Origin: Sphingobium sp. EM0848
GTDB lineage: Bacteria > Pseudomonadota > Alphaproteobacteria > Sphingomonadales > Sphingomonadaceae
Direction: 5' to 3'
Assembly (NCBI RefSeq): GCF_013375555.1
Contig: NZ_JABXWB010000003.1
Coordinates: 202,014 to 266,013 of the forward strand
DNA length: 64,000 nt
Of the stretch, positions 18,831 to 28,144 are shown piece by piece. The notes beneath the pieces were generated by a model. That model had not been told where the DNA came from and made no database searches. It saw only the letters and a list, made by a program, of their open reading frames with translations. The position numbers and the translations under genes are program-made. Positions within the stretch are counted from its first letter, which is position 1. Every line of letters begins with the position of its first letter.

Positions 18831-20024
18831 ATGTCCATCACCCCGCTCATGCCCGTCTATGGAAGGTGCGAGTTCCGGCCGGTGCGCGGCGATCACTGCC
18901 ACCTGATCGGCGAGGACGGCCGCCGTTATCTCGATTTCGCCGCGGGCATCGCGGTCAATGCCCTCGGCCATTCGCACGCCGGCCTGATCGGTGCGATCCA
19001 GCGCCAGGCGAGCGAGCTCATGCACGTATCGAATCTCTATGGTAGCCTGCAGGGTGAGCGCCTGGCCCAGCGGCTGGTCGACCTGACTTTCGCCGACACG
19101 GTGTTCTTCACCAATTCTGGCGCCGAAGCGGTGGAATGCGCGATCAAGACCGCGCGCTCGTACCACCAGCACGGCGGCAACGAGCACAAGTTCGAACTGA
19201 TCACCTTCAACCAGGCATTCCACGGCCGAACGCTCGCTACGATCAGCGCATCGAGCCAGGAAAAGATGCACAAGGGCTTCCTGCCGCTGCTGCTGGGCTT
19301 CAAGTACGTCGAGTTCGACGATCTCGATGCGGCGAAGGCGGCGATCGGGCCCAATACCGCGGGCTTCCTGGTCGAGCCGATCCAGGGCGAAGGCGGCATC
19401 CGCGCCGCCTCCGACGCCTTCCTGCAGGGCCTGCGCGCGCTGGCGGACGAGCACGATCTGATGCTCGCGCTCGACGAGGTCCAGTGCGGCTACGGCCGTA
19501 GCGGCACCTTCTTCGCCTATGAGCAGTATGGCATCACGCCCGACATCGTCGCCACGGCTAAGGGCATCGGCGGCGGCTTCCCGCTCGGCGCCTGCCTCGC
19601 CACCGAAAAGGCGGCGCGCGGCATGGTCGTGGGCGCGCATGGTTCGACCTATGGAGGCAACCCGCTGGCCATGGCCGCCGGCGAAGCGGTGCTCGACGCT
19701 TTCTCGGCCGAGGACATCCTTGCCAACGTCTGCGACAAAGGTGCCAAGATAGCCGGCCGGCTCGAGCAATTCATCGGCAACTATCCCGAGCTGTTCGAGG
19801 AAGTCCGCGGCCGCGGGCTGCTGCTCGGCATCAAGCTCAAGGTCGAACCGCGCGGCTTCGTCGCTCATCTGCGCGACAACCACGGCCTGCTGACCGTCTC
19901 GGGCGGCAACAATACGATCCGGGTCGTACCCCCGCTCGTCATCGACGACAGCCATCTTGACGAATTCATGGAAAAGCTTTCGGCCGGCGCCGCGAGCTAT
20001 GGGGCGGAGCCTGCAGGAAAATGA
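18831..20024 (+). CDS. argD: Acetylornithine aminotransferase (ArgD-type class III)
   Basis: This intact 397-residue PLP enzyme has [14 protein letters not shown] near residue 96, the [12 protein letters not shown] motif near 214, and the PLP lysine in [10 protein letters not shown] at about 244. ArgD makes N-acetylornithine from the semialdehyde in arginine synthesis. The ATG at 18831 follows AGAGGAA; an upstream in-frame ATG at 18813 is less likely. argF overlaps its stop by four bases, the usual alphaproteobacterial argD-argF coupling. This is a housekeeping gene surrounded by insertion sequences and gene fragments, and its GC-ended codon use looks more core-like than its neighbours. Confidence 0.92.
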   Translation: MSITPLMPVYGRCEFRPVRGDHCHLIGEDGRRYLDFAAGIAVNALGHSHAGLIGAIQRQASELMHVSNLYGSLQGERLAQRLVDLTFADTVFFTNSGAEAVECAIKTARSYHQHGGNEHKFELITFNQAFHGRTLATISASSQEKMHKGFLPLLLGFKYVEFDDLDAAKAAIGPNTAGFLVEPIQGEGGIRAASDAFLQGLRALADEHDLMLALDEVQCGYGRSGTFFAYEQYGITPDIVATAKGIGGGFPLGACLATEKAARGMVVGAHGSTYGGNPLAMAAGEAVLDAFSAEDILANVCDKGAKIAGRLEQFIGNYPELFEEVRGRGLLLGIKLKVEPRGFVAHLRDNHGLLTVSGGNNTIRVVPPLVIDDSHLDEFMEKLSAGAASYGAEPAGK

Positions 20025-20355
20025 CCCGACATTTCATCGATCTCACCGACGCGGGCGGCGATGCCGTCGCCGCGATGCTGGGCGACGCGCTCGACCGCAA
20101 GGCCACGCGCCAGGACTCTGCCGGGATTTCCTGGACCAAGGGCCGGCCCGATGCCGACGCGCCTCTCACCGGCCATGTCTTGGCGATGATCTTCGAGAAG
20201 AACTCGACGCGCACGCGCGTCTCGTTCGACATGGCGATGCGCCAACTCGGCGGCAGCGCCATCGTCATGGACGCGGGCTCCACGCAGATCGACCGCGGCG
20301 AGAGCATCGCCGATACCGCGCGCGTGCTCAGCCGCATGGTCGATGCGATCATGTG
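20021..20355 (+). pseudogene. argF: Ornithine carbamoyltransferase, truncated after the first third
   Basis: The ATG overlaps the argD stop (ATGA). About 111 residues match ornithine carbamoyltransferase, including the carbamoyl-phosphate motif STRTR near residue 62. At about 20354 the homology stops and the frame continues for 22 unrelated residues to a stop at 20420-20422. The family is about 310 residues long, so the ornithine-binding domain is gone and the product should be inactive. A functional argF must exist elsewhere if the host makes arginine. Confidence 0.88.
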
Positions 20356-20421
20356 CCAACGCCGGTCGGATTCCAGGCCAGCGGGGCGGAGTAAAAGCAG
20401 GCCAGTGATGATGCAGGCATG

Positions 20422-20463
20422 ACGTTATGAAGAGGGCCCCGATCGGGGCCCTCTTCATAACGT
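20422..20463. repeat. Perfect 42-bp palindrome centred on GATC
   Basis: Two 21-base arms match exactly with no spacer. The left arm begins ACGTTATGAAGAGG, and the centre is GGGCCCCGATCGGGGCCC. It sits exactly at the break between the truncated argF tail and the cysteine desulfurase fragment. The core could act as a bidirectional terminator with a GATC loop, but the palindrome extends well beyond what a terminator needs. Confidence 0.9.
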
Positions 20464-20833
20464 TGTCGTCGACGATCAGGGGGTAGTGATCTCGCCAGTG
20501 TTCGAGATTAATCCGTCCGGAGGGCTCAACGGAGATGTGCTCGACGTTGAAACCATGTGAGGCGAGCCACGCGGCTGGCTCGAGAACTGCTTTGTGTTCG
20601 ACAGCGGAGATAAGAATTGTTCGCCGTGCAGGCTGACGATCGCCCTGGCTGTTCGCGACACCGAGGATCGCGAGATTATTGGCTTCCGTGGCCCCCGAGG
20701 TGAAAAGAATCTCGGGCGCGGCTTCCCCGATCAGCGCGGCTACAGTGGCGCGTCCCTCCTCGACTAAGCGAGCTGCGCGCTCGCCGCTGCCATTCGGCGA
20801 GCCGGCATTGCCTGGCCGATCCCACTCACTCAC
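20464..20833 (-). pseudogene. Cysteine desulfurase-like (class V aminotransferase) fragment
   Basis: On the minus strand about 115 residues match the NifS / IscS-type family, with FTSGATEANNLAI and SAVEHKAVLEP. The N-terminal 30 or so residues and the C-terminal two thirds, including the PLP lysine and active cysteine, are missing. The fragment ends at LIVDDN, where the 42-bp palindrome begins. It is a non-functional piece of a sulfur-transfer gene. Confidence 0.8.
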
Positions 20834-20997
20834 TTCGCCAACTCGAATGGCGATCCCGGGTCGAAGACGCGCAGCTGGTTCTCGGTCTCCGATCGGTCAA
20901 TGCTCGCCTGGGCGGGCTTCTGCCGCAATGTCCCGGATTATGGACCCGTCTATGCCGGCATGACGATGACGGCCAATGCGGCGGTCGAGCCCTATAA
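20834..20997 (+). pseudogene. SRAP (SOS response-associated peptidase, YedK-like) fragment
   Basis: The plus strand encodes roughly 55 residues (KTRSWFSVSDRSMLAWAGF, GPVYAGMTMTANAAVEP) resembling the middle of SRAP / YedK proteins, which crosslink abasic DNA sites. No start or catalytic cysteine is present, and the frame runs into the left inverted repeat of the Tn3-family element. It is a remnant cut by that element. Confidence 0.6.
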
Positions 20998-21035
20998 GAG
21001 GGTTTCGTAACATATGCGCAAAAAGTGAGGCTAAG
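20998..21035 (+). repeat. Left 38-bp inverted repeat of the Tn3-family element
   Basis: It reads GAGGGTTTCGTAACAT at its outer part and GTGAGGCTAAG at its inner part. It pairs with the right repeat but differs at positions 2, 5, 6, 7, 17, 20 and 32, mostly near the tip. Confidence 0.75.
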
Positions 21036-21073
21036 CAAGCCATTGAATATGCGCGATAAATTCAGACTTTTGT

Positions 21074-22793
21074 GTAAGCGGGGCAAACTCCCGGGCGGTC
21101 AGGCGGGAGCGGCGCTGACGAGGTCCGGCAGCCATGGAACGGATGGCGCGCCGGGAACGGCGAAGCGATCACCGAGGAATTGGTAGAAGGAGACGCCAAG
21201 CTTGGCACAGGTTTTGATCAGGCCGAGCATGATGTCGCGAGCGATCCGTCCTTGTTCGCTAACGGTGCCACCGGAAATTTTGCGCTTGGTGACAAAGCTG
21301 CGGATATCGTTTTCCGAACCGTTGGTATGCAACGGGATTTCGGGACGTGTCAGAACGCGCAGGAGATCGTTTTTCTGGCGGTAGAGGCGTGCCAATTGCC
21401 GATCGAGCATCACAAAGCCGGTTTTGCGGGCAAAGATCCGGTCAAAACGAACCCTGAGGGCACGGCCCCGTTTGGGATCCGGATGCTTTTGCCAGGCTTT
21501 GAGATCGGCGTAGAACCACCAGATCAACGTGCGGATGAGTTCGAGCGCTTCACGATCTTTCTTCGAGCGGGGATGGAGTTTGTGGACCAGCCTTTCTGCA
21601 TGTACCCAGCACAACGCATGGTTGCTGCCGACGCGGAACTGACCGGCGCCATCGGAGACGATAGCTGTGTCGCCGAGCAGACCTTGTTCGCAAAGGGCGC
21701 CCCATAGCGCGCCTTCGGTCGCGACCTTGGTGGGATCGGGCGTGACGCTCAACTTGTCAAAGCCCAGCGCGCAAAGATGCGCCTGCCACGCCTCGGGGCT
21801 CTCAAAATGCTTGGCTTCGTGGGCTTCCAGCACGGCAATCGGTTCGGACGCGAGGTTCATCTCGCGCATTTTGGCTAGCGCTTCGTCGTTGACGACAAAA
21901 TGGCTGATGCCCGCCTGAAGAAGATTGAGAAAATTGCGCCGCGATTTGGAAAAGCTGCTGCGAAACACCGCGAAGCGCCGATCCCCAAGATGGGTGACAT
22001 ACCCATTCTTGCGAGCATGCGGAGCGGAAGTGTCGTCGACATTGATCCATTGCGCCGTGGAAATCCCCGTGGCTAAAATCGCCCGATCTTCGGCAACCAG
22101 ATCGTCGAGCCCACGGCTGAGCAGTCGTACGACCTGGCGTTTGGAAATGGCCAAACCCATCCCGTTCAACATCGAGCACAGCCGTTCGCTGGTGATCTGA
22201 CCTTGGAAATGACCCGCCGTGATAAAGCGCCGTAGCTCGGGGCCAAAGCCTCCCAAAATGCCCGCCGGCAACTCTGCTGCGATCCGCTTACCATCAGGAC
22301 CCCGCCAAATCTCGCGACGATAGCGGATGACGTCAACTTCAAGCCGAAGATCCTGCACCAAGACGTCTTCGTAACCCTTGAAACGTGAGCCATCAGGAAC
22401 TGCCGCTTTCAGCGTCACATCCCGGCTGACGGTGAGCTTCGATTGCACCGCCCCACGCCTCCGCTTGCTCCGCTTCTTCCCCGGTGTCGGTGACGTCGAC
22501 TTCTCCATCCCCGATGGCTTCGACTTGAAGCGGGGACGCGGCGGATCGCCCTTCAATCGCGCAATCTCGTCCCGTAATGCCTGGATCTCCAGCTTGTCAG
22601 CCGCCCTCTCGATCAGCAGATCCTGGTTCGTCGCTTCCAGACGGTCGCAACGCTCAACCAGCGCAGCAACAACCCGACGAATATCCTCCTCGCCTCTTGT
22701 ACCGCCAATGTCGTTGCCCGAAGTCATCGGCAGTGTGAATCACGCCAAACCAACCTTGTCCAGTCCCCCTGCCCGGAAATTTGCCCCGCTTAC
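21074..22793 (-). mobile_element. IS66-family insertion sequence (single-transposase type)
   Basis: The element has terminal inverted repeats starting GTAAGCGGGGCAAA, typical of IS66 ends. The flanking sequence GACTTTTGT occurs directly before (21065-21073) and directly after (22794-22802), which fits the roughly 8-bp target duplication of the family. It inserted within the left terminal region of the Tn3-family element. Only the large transposase is encoded, as in the ISBst12 subgroup. The intact frame and clean duplication suggest a fairly recent insertion. Confidence 0.85.
21099..22727 (-). CDS. IS66-family transposase
   Basis: This intact 542-residue transposase has an N-terminal coiled-coil-like region (about residues 20-60, RLEATNQDLLIERAADKLEI), a basic stretch near 75-95, and a DDE core of the IS66 type with the late motif TNGSENDIRSFVTKRK, where the glutamate corresponds to the catalytic E. 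It should cut and join the ends of its own element. The accessory tnpA and tnpB genes of larger IS66 elements are absent. Confidence 0.85.
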   Translation of the reverse strand: MTSGNDIGGTRGEEDIRRVVAALVERCDRLEATNQDLLIERAADKLEIQALRDEIARLKGDPPRPRFKSKPSGMEKSTSPTPGKKRSKRRRGAVQSKLTVSRDVTLKAAVPDGSRFKGYEDVLVQDLRLEVDVIRYRREIWRGPDGKRIAAELPAGILGGFGPELRRFITAGHFQGQITSERLCSMLNGMGLAISKRQVVRLLSRGLDDLVAEDRAILATGISTAQWINVDDTSAPHARKNGYVTHLGDRRFAVFRSSFSKSRRNFLNLLQAGISHFVVNDEALAKMREMNLASEPIAVLEAHEAKHFESPEAWQAHLCALGFDKLSVTPDPTKVATEGALWGALCEQGLLGDTAIVSDGAGQFRVGSNHALCWVHAERLVHKLHPRSKKDREALELIRTLIWWFYADLKAWQKHPDPKRGRALRVRFDRIFARKTGFVMLDRQLARLYRQKNDLLRVLTRPEIPLHTNGSENDIRSFVTKRKISGGTVSEQGRIARDIMLGLIKTCAKLGVSFYQFLGDRFAVPGAPSVPWLPDLVSAAPA

Positions 22794-22840
22794 GACTTTT
22801 GTGGCGTAACATACTGATATTGCGCAACATCCTGTTATTT

Positions 22841-25624
22841 TCACGTCGCTCCGGCGTTTTGGGCCCGAACGGTTGCCTGTGAGGGTCGATCGAGCAAGGC
22901 GGCGCGGTAAAGCTCGATACTGAACTGGACTGTCCCGCGCATGTTGATGTGGGCGTGTGCAATCGGCGCGATGCGCGCCAAATGCGCATGCGGGTATTTG
23001 TCAGGGCCATCGGCGATGACAGAATCGATCTTTGCGGCATTCCAGAAAATAACCAGATTGGTGAGCAGCGTCAGCCCTCCGGAAATCGCGGTCAGCTCTT
23101 CGCCGGTTCGGCCATGCGTGCCACCGATCTGGCCGTCATGGATCGCGCGTTGCAACCGGTGCACGGCCTCGCCCTGAGCCAACAGCGCATGGATGGTCCG
23201 CCGGAATTCGGCGTTGGAAAGGTAGTCGGCGAGGTAGATCGTGCGCAGCAGCTTGCCGATTGTCTCGCCGGTCTGATGGATGGCCGCGCCAGTAGCGGCG
23301 ACCCCAAATCGCTCGATCGCCTAGGTAGCGGGACACCAACCATGCCGGATCGAGGCCGCTACGTGCAGGAAGCCATCATAGCCCTTGGAGATTGTCCGGG
23401 CCGACACACAAGGGCGGGCAATTGGCGCAAGGATTTCGGGCACCGCAAAGCCGCGTGGGAGATAGAGCTTGCGCTCACCCAGATCGGCCAGGCGCGGGCA
23501 CAGATCAAGACCGACCGCCTTGGCGATAGCCATCGCAAAATGGGTGAACCCGTGCGTGTCGACCGCGACGCGTTCGATTTCCGGACGGTGCAGTGCACCT
23601 TCGATTGCCGCACCAGCCTGGCGGTGGTTCACCAGGATTGGGCGATCGTAGAGGATCGGCCATTGATCGAGCACGTGGGTTTAGGTCCCGATCGAAGGCG
23701 TGCGGCGGCGGGGATCGTGGCGGGCGGCCCACAGGCGCCGGCTTGTCTCGACGCTCATCATGTCGGATGACGCCGAAAGCCCGTCTCCCCACAAGTGGGC
23801 GGCGGGGAGCCGGGAGAAGGCGCCGAGGATGACATCGTTGGCAACCCTGAATCGCTTCTGCGCGACGAGCCGGCGCATCATCACCCCGGTCGCCTCGGCG
23901 CTGAACGGCGGGACCATCCGCGCCATATCGGCGGCGGTTATGTCAGAGCCGAGCGCCAGAATGGGAGCATAGACGAGGGCAAGCTCGGTTTCGCCATGGG
24001 GCGGGCGGCCGAGCAGCGTCCGTGAGAACTGGGCCCTGCTGTCGGCTTCGACCATGAGGTCTGCCATCTGGACGCTGCCAATCTGTGCAAACAGCTGGCG
24101 GCGCGACGCCGCGAGTTCGGGCGGCTCCGGGTCGACCTTGATCCGGGGCACAACGAGACGGTTGTTGGTAATGCGCAGCTCGCCCGCCTTCACCGCTTCG
24201 GCGAGCGCTTCCAGGCTGATGCCAAGCTGCGCCCTGATCCGGGACAACATGCGTTCAGGGCAGCCGGGCAGGGACAGCGAGCGTGAGAGCAGTTTGTGAC
24301 TGCGGCGCCACAGCTGCGCCGGGAGCAGGCGATCTTCAGGCGAGCGATGCTCGATGCTGGCGCCGCAGGACGCCTGCCCGTTGCGTAGCGAGCGTTTGAC
24401 CAGCAGCAAAGTGGCGGCGTTGAACGCGCCGAGGGCGGCCTTGCGATCCTGCGATACCAGCAAATCCCGCCAGGTCGAGCCGAAGGGATTGCCGGTGCCG
24501 GCGGCCAGTTCGCTCGGCGCTTTTGCCAATGTGCCGATCGCCGCGGAGAGGTTCGGGTTTGCCGATGTATCAAGCTCGAACTCGGCCAGGGCCGCGAGTG
24601 TCTCGGTCACCTGCCGTTCCTGCGCGGCGAGCTCTGCCCGCACCGCGGCAACCCGGCTACGGGGTACAAACAGCACGTTCCCGACGAACGGCTCAAGCAT
24701 CGCCAGCGCTGCGCTGCGGAACGCATCATCACCCAGGCTTTCGTCACGGCCGAGCGCCGCCAGGTCAATTGGCAGATGCCGCAACCGGCGCAGGGCCTGC
24801 GCGTCATTGGCCTCCGCGCGTCCACGCGCCTGACGCCACAGGTCGGCGAACCGGTGATCGAGCAACGTCAGGCCCTGATCATTGAGGCGCAAGAAGGTCA
24901 GCCGCCGGAAGCAGGCCAGTGCGAGCATATTGGCAGACCCGAGCCGGCCAAGCGTTGCGGCCTTCCGAGCTGATATCGGCATCGCAAGTGCAACCAGCAC
25001 CGTCTCCGTCAGCCCCAGATCAAGCTGTTGCGCACCAAGCTCCTTGAGAAACCGGATCTTGGCGAGGTGGTCTTCAATCCCCTGCGGCCTCTTCGAGCGG
25101 AGCCCGGCACGCAGCCATTCGAGGCGTGTAATACCCTCCCGATTCTCCGCCAGGCGGCCGCCCCATTCGCTGGCCGGAATGTTCGCGAGGAGCGGCGTGA
25201 AGCGGGCCTGCACCCCTGCCTCGAACTCCCGCCGGATCTCGCGCGCCGCTTCCTGATGTTCATGGAGGGTGCGCCGACGGCGATAGAGCGCCCGGATCGA
25301 CGTGAGCTGCGGAGGGGTTTGCAGTTCGCCGGCGACATGCACCAGCACCGCCGAAGGGATCATTTCCACTGAATTGAGCGCCATGCCGGTCATGCGCATG
25401 TAACCAATCTGGATGGCTATCGCGAGGCGGTTCATGTCGCGGCGATGGCTCTGGATTGCCGCAGGTTCGTCGCCCACAAGCGTGAAGAAGGTGTCGATCT
25501 CCAGCGCCTCGAGCATGGCGGGAAAGTGATCCCAGCCAAGGTAGCGCTTCGCCCAGTCGCCCACGACTCGTCCTCTGCCGGCCCAATCAGCCTTCCAATC
25601 TAACCGCCGGGCATCGATTTGCAT
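22841..25624 (-). pseudogene. tnpA: Tn3-family transposase with two in-frame stop codons
   Basis: One continuous frame of about 928 codons matches Tn3-type TnpA from the N-terminal DUF4158-like region to the end of the DDE domain. A TAA at 23681-23683 replaces what is normally a tyrosine between PSIGT and THVLDQW. A TAG at 23321-23323 interrupts the part before AIERFG. Both stops are substitutions and the frame is never shifted, so the gene was lost recently. The longest product would be 647 residues and would lack most of the catalytic domain. Confidence 0.88.
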
Positions 25625-25711
25625 CAGCCACGCGAAAATAACAGGATATTGTTTTATATCAGCATGTTACGGCGATTCTAACTGGAATTCATGCGCAATT
25701 TCAATAGCTTG

Positions 25712-25749
25712 CTTAGCGTCACTTTTTGCACAAATGTTACGAGGACCCC
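25712..25749 (-). repeat. Right 38-bp inverted repeat of the Tn3-family element
   Basis: Read inward on the minus strand it starts GGGGTCCTCGTAACAT and ends GTGACGCTAAG, the standard length and ends of a Tn3-family repeat. The P450 fragment begins directly outside it. Confidence 0.85.
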
Positions 25750-25922
25750 ATCGTGGCGTTACGATGGACTGGTTCGGCCCGAAGAATCTTCGAAAATTTG
25801 AACCGCAGATCGCAGCCATTGCGAAAAAATTTGTCGATCGCATGGAAGATCTCGGCAATGCATGTGACTTTTCTTCCGATATCGCCTATTGGTTTCCCCT
25901 TCGCGTTGTCATGACCCTCATG
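25750..25922 (+). pseudogene. Cytochrome P450 internal fragment
   Basis: Between the Tn3 end and the IS6-family end about 55 residues resemble a bacterial P450 region after helix C (MDWFGPKNLRKFEP, IAYWFPLRVVMTLMG). The N-terminus, I-helix, ExxR and heme cysteine are all missing. It is not a duplicate of the intact P450 at 26776-28017, whose matching region differs clearly. The fragment was cut on both sides by mobile elements. Confidence 0.75.
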
Positions 25923-26730
25923 GGTTCTGTCGCAAATTTCGTTGAGTGTGAGAAGGTTGGCCTGACGAGGCTGTCAGGGATGGGATTGTTGTTCAAAGGT
26001 CGTCTTTCGAAGGTTCGCTGATCCTGCTGTGCGTACGCTGGTACCTGGGCTACGCCTTGAGCCTGCGGGATTTGGAGGAGATGATCGCCGAGCGGGGTGT
26101 TCGCGTCGATCATTCGACGATCCACCGCCGGGTGGTGCGCTACACGCCGCAACTGCTCGATGCTTTCAACGCCCGCAAGCGCCCTGTGACTGGCAAGTGG
26201 TACGTCGACGAGACCTACATCAAGGTCAGGGGCGAGTGGACCTACCTGTATCGGGCGATCGACAAGAGCGGCGCCACGGTCGACTTCCTGTTACGCGCAA
26301 CCTCAAGGACGCGAAGCGTTTCTTCCGCAGGGCCTATGCGCGCCATGGCCTGCCCGTGCAGGTAACCATCGACGGCAGCCAGACCAACCTGGAAGCGGCC
26401 CGGAAATGCCACGCTGAAGTGCGGATGCGGAACCGGCCGGACACAAAGCCGCTCAAGGTCCGGCAGAGCCGGTACATGAACAACCGGATCGAGCAGGACC
26501 ATCGGCGCATCAAGCGCCGGATCCGCCCGATGCTCGGCTTCAAGTCCGAGCGCGCGGCCGCCATCATCCTCGGCGGCATCGAACTCGTCCACATGATCCG
26601 CAAGGGCCAGATGATCGCCGCCAACGACACCCGAAATCTGTCCCTCGCCGAGCAGTTCGACCACCTCGCGGCATAATCCACTATGTCAAAGAGCCAAACT
26701 GCGTCCCGCGCCAAAGTTTGCGACAGCCAC
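25923..26730 (+). mobile_element. IS6-family insertion sequence, degenerate
   Basis: The ends are GGTTCTGTCGCAAA on the left and, inverted, GTGGCTGTCGCAAA on the right, resembling IS6-family terminal repeats. The length of about 808 bp is normal for the family. No 8-bp target duplication is seen. The transposase is frameshifted, so the copy can move only if a related transposase acts on it. Confidence 0.82.
25980..26676 (+). pseudogene. IS6-family transposase with two frameshifts
   Basis: The start MGLLFKGR is followed near 26001 by a shift that looks like one lost base before FEGSLILLCVRWYLGYA. The frame then runs through the helix-turn-helix and the first aspartate (KWYVDETYIK). Near 26290 a second shift, compatible with a short deletion of about seven bases, moves the reading into DAKRFFRRAYARHGLP. 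The C-terminal DDE part (IDGSQTN, NRIEQDHRRIKRR) is intact. No full-length product can be made. Confidence 0.85.
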
Positions 26731-26775
26731 TTTTTGAGGCTTCAGAAGCACTCCAGTGCGGGTGCACGTGAAGCT

Positions 26776-28017
26776 CTATTGGAGCTTCACGTTCAGGCTC
26801 TTCACGCCGGGAATCATTAGGTTGTTTTGGTATTTCAAATCACTTTGCCCGCGGGCCAACTGAAGGTTCGGGAAGCGGTCCATCAAGCATTCGAGTGCGA
26901 CTTTCGCTTCGAGTCGGGCGAGTGAAGCACCCAAACAGGTATGGGCGCCGTGCCCGAATCCTATATGGCCGCGCACGTTTTTCCGGTCGATGAGGAACTT
27001 GTCCGGGTCAGAAATTACGGCACCGTCTCTATTGGCAGAGGTGAGATTGAAAAGTACGAAATCGCCGGCAGGAATGTCGATGCCGCCAAGGGTCACTTCT
27101 CGAGTCACTTTGCGCACAAGCGATCGCACAACACCGCGATAGCGGAGCGACTCCTCCAGGGCTGCGGGGATAAGTGCCCGATTTTGAGCCACACGATCCC
27201 ATTCGCGGTCGCCGGACAACAGGCAGTAAAGTGTTACCGTCAGCCACTGACCTGTCGTGTCGGCACCTGCTCCCGCGATGTTAAAAACATTGTGCAACAA
27301 TTCTTGGTCGTCGAGCGCCGCTTCACCTTCATCGCCCTTGGCTTCGATTAGGTAGGAGACGACGTCTTCACCAAGATTATTGCGACGTAGAGCAACAAGC
27401 CCGCGCACATAGTCCTCGAACTCGCGGATACCTCTCCAGCAGGAAAGGGTCTCTTCTTCGCTCAACTGCCAGGTACCGGCAAGAACGACGATGTTTCCAA
27501 CCCATTTACCGAACTTCAGCGCGTCCTCGGCGGGCACCCCCATCAGCCTCCCGATGACGAGCGGGGGAAGCGCGGCGGTGAACCGTTCGATAATGTCACA
27601 CTCTTCAACGCCGTCCAGTCCGTCGAGCAGGTCCTCGACGATCTCGCGGATCCACGGCTCGAACTTGAGGATGCGGCCTGGTGTGAACGCCTTCATCATA
27701 AGGCGCTTTAACCGGGTATGATCCGGCGGATCGGTCATCACGACCTCTTTGTCGAGCGGTGGACGCCAATCGCCAAATTCCGCTACAATCGTCGCAGGTA
27801 ATTCCGTTCGCGATGTGAGCACCGCCGAATTGGAGAAAATTTCCGGATTTTCGTAAATATTCCGAACATCGGCATATCGTGTGACCACCCACATACCTAG
27901 TTCTTGAGAAAAGAAGACAGGAGCGTTTTCCCGCGCTTCGGCCAGGATCGGGAATGGGTCATCAATCTGGTCCGCTGAAAAAGGCGAATACTTTTCAAAA
28001 GTGGGTTGGCGGTGCAT
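26776..28017 (-). CDS. Cytochrome P450
   Basis: This is a soluble bacterial P450 of 413 residues. It has the I-helix AGAGADTT at 248-255, the ExxR pair near 289-292 and the heme loop FGHGAHTC with the cysteine ligand near 361. It would hydroxylate an unknown substrate and needs ferredoxin and reductase partners, which are not in the window. The ATG at 28017 follows GAGAGGAT; the frame is open further upstream but that part overlaps the MarR gene and has no P450 homology. A 10-bp hairpin (26767-26791) overlaps the last codons. The MarR gene lies 127 bp upstream on the same strand. Confidence 0.94.
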   Translation of the reverse strand: MHRQPTFEKYSPFSADQIDDPFPILAEARENAPVFFSQELGMWVVTRYADVRNIYENPEIFSNSAVLTSRTELPATIVAEFGDWRPPLDKEVVMTDPPDHTRLKRLMMKAFTPGRILKFEPWIREIVEDLLDGLDGVEECDIIERFTAALPPLVIGRLMGVPAEDALKFGKWVGNIVVLAGTWQLSEEETLSCWRGIREFEDYVRGLVALRRNNLGEDVVSYLIEAKGDEGEAALDDQELLHNVFNIAGAGADTTGQWLTVTLYCLLSGDREWDRVAQNRALIPAALEESLRYRGVVRSLVRKVTREVTLGGIDIPAGDFVLFNLTSANRDGAVISDPDKFLIDRKNVRGHIGFGHGAHTCLGASLARLEAKVALECLMDRFPNLQLARGQSDLKYQNNLMIPGVKSLNVKLQ

Positions 28018-28144
28018 CTTTGGATCCTCTCGCTTAATGTTATGAAATGTTGGCCCGCAAGCGCCATCTTGATGCGAACTGCCTGTGCGCCGCGCAGATT
28101 CTGTCCCGGGCTGTTCCCAGGCTCGCCTTCTTGGCGGCACGCCA

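Larger units (their letters stand above)
20998..25749 (-). mobile_element. Tn3-family element (tnpA only), carrying a nested IS66-type insertion
   Basis: The right end at 25712-25749 is a canonical 38-bp Tn3 repeat that reads inward GGGGTCCTCG and ends ACGCTAAG. The left end at 20998-21035 matches at about 31 of 38 positions but its outer bases are changed. Similarity between the ends continues inward for roughly 115 bp once the nested element is removed, reaching both ends of the transposase gene. Without the insertion the element is about 3.0 kb. No resolvase or cargo gene is visible, and no five-base target duplication is found, so it is probably rearranged and inactive. Confidence 0.82.

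Noticed and set aside
18636..19955. A 439-codon open frame antisense to argD
   Set aside because: It has no known domain and is explained by the strong GC bias at the third codon position of argD, which keeps antisense frames open.
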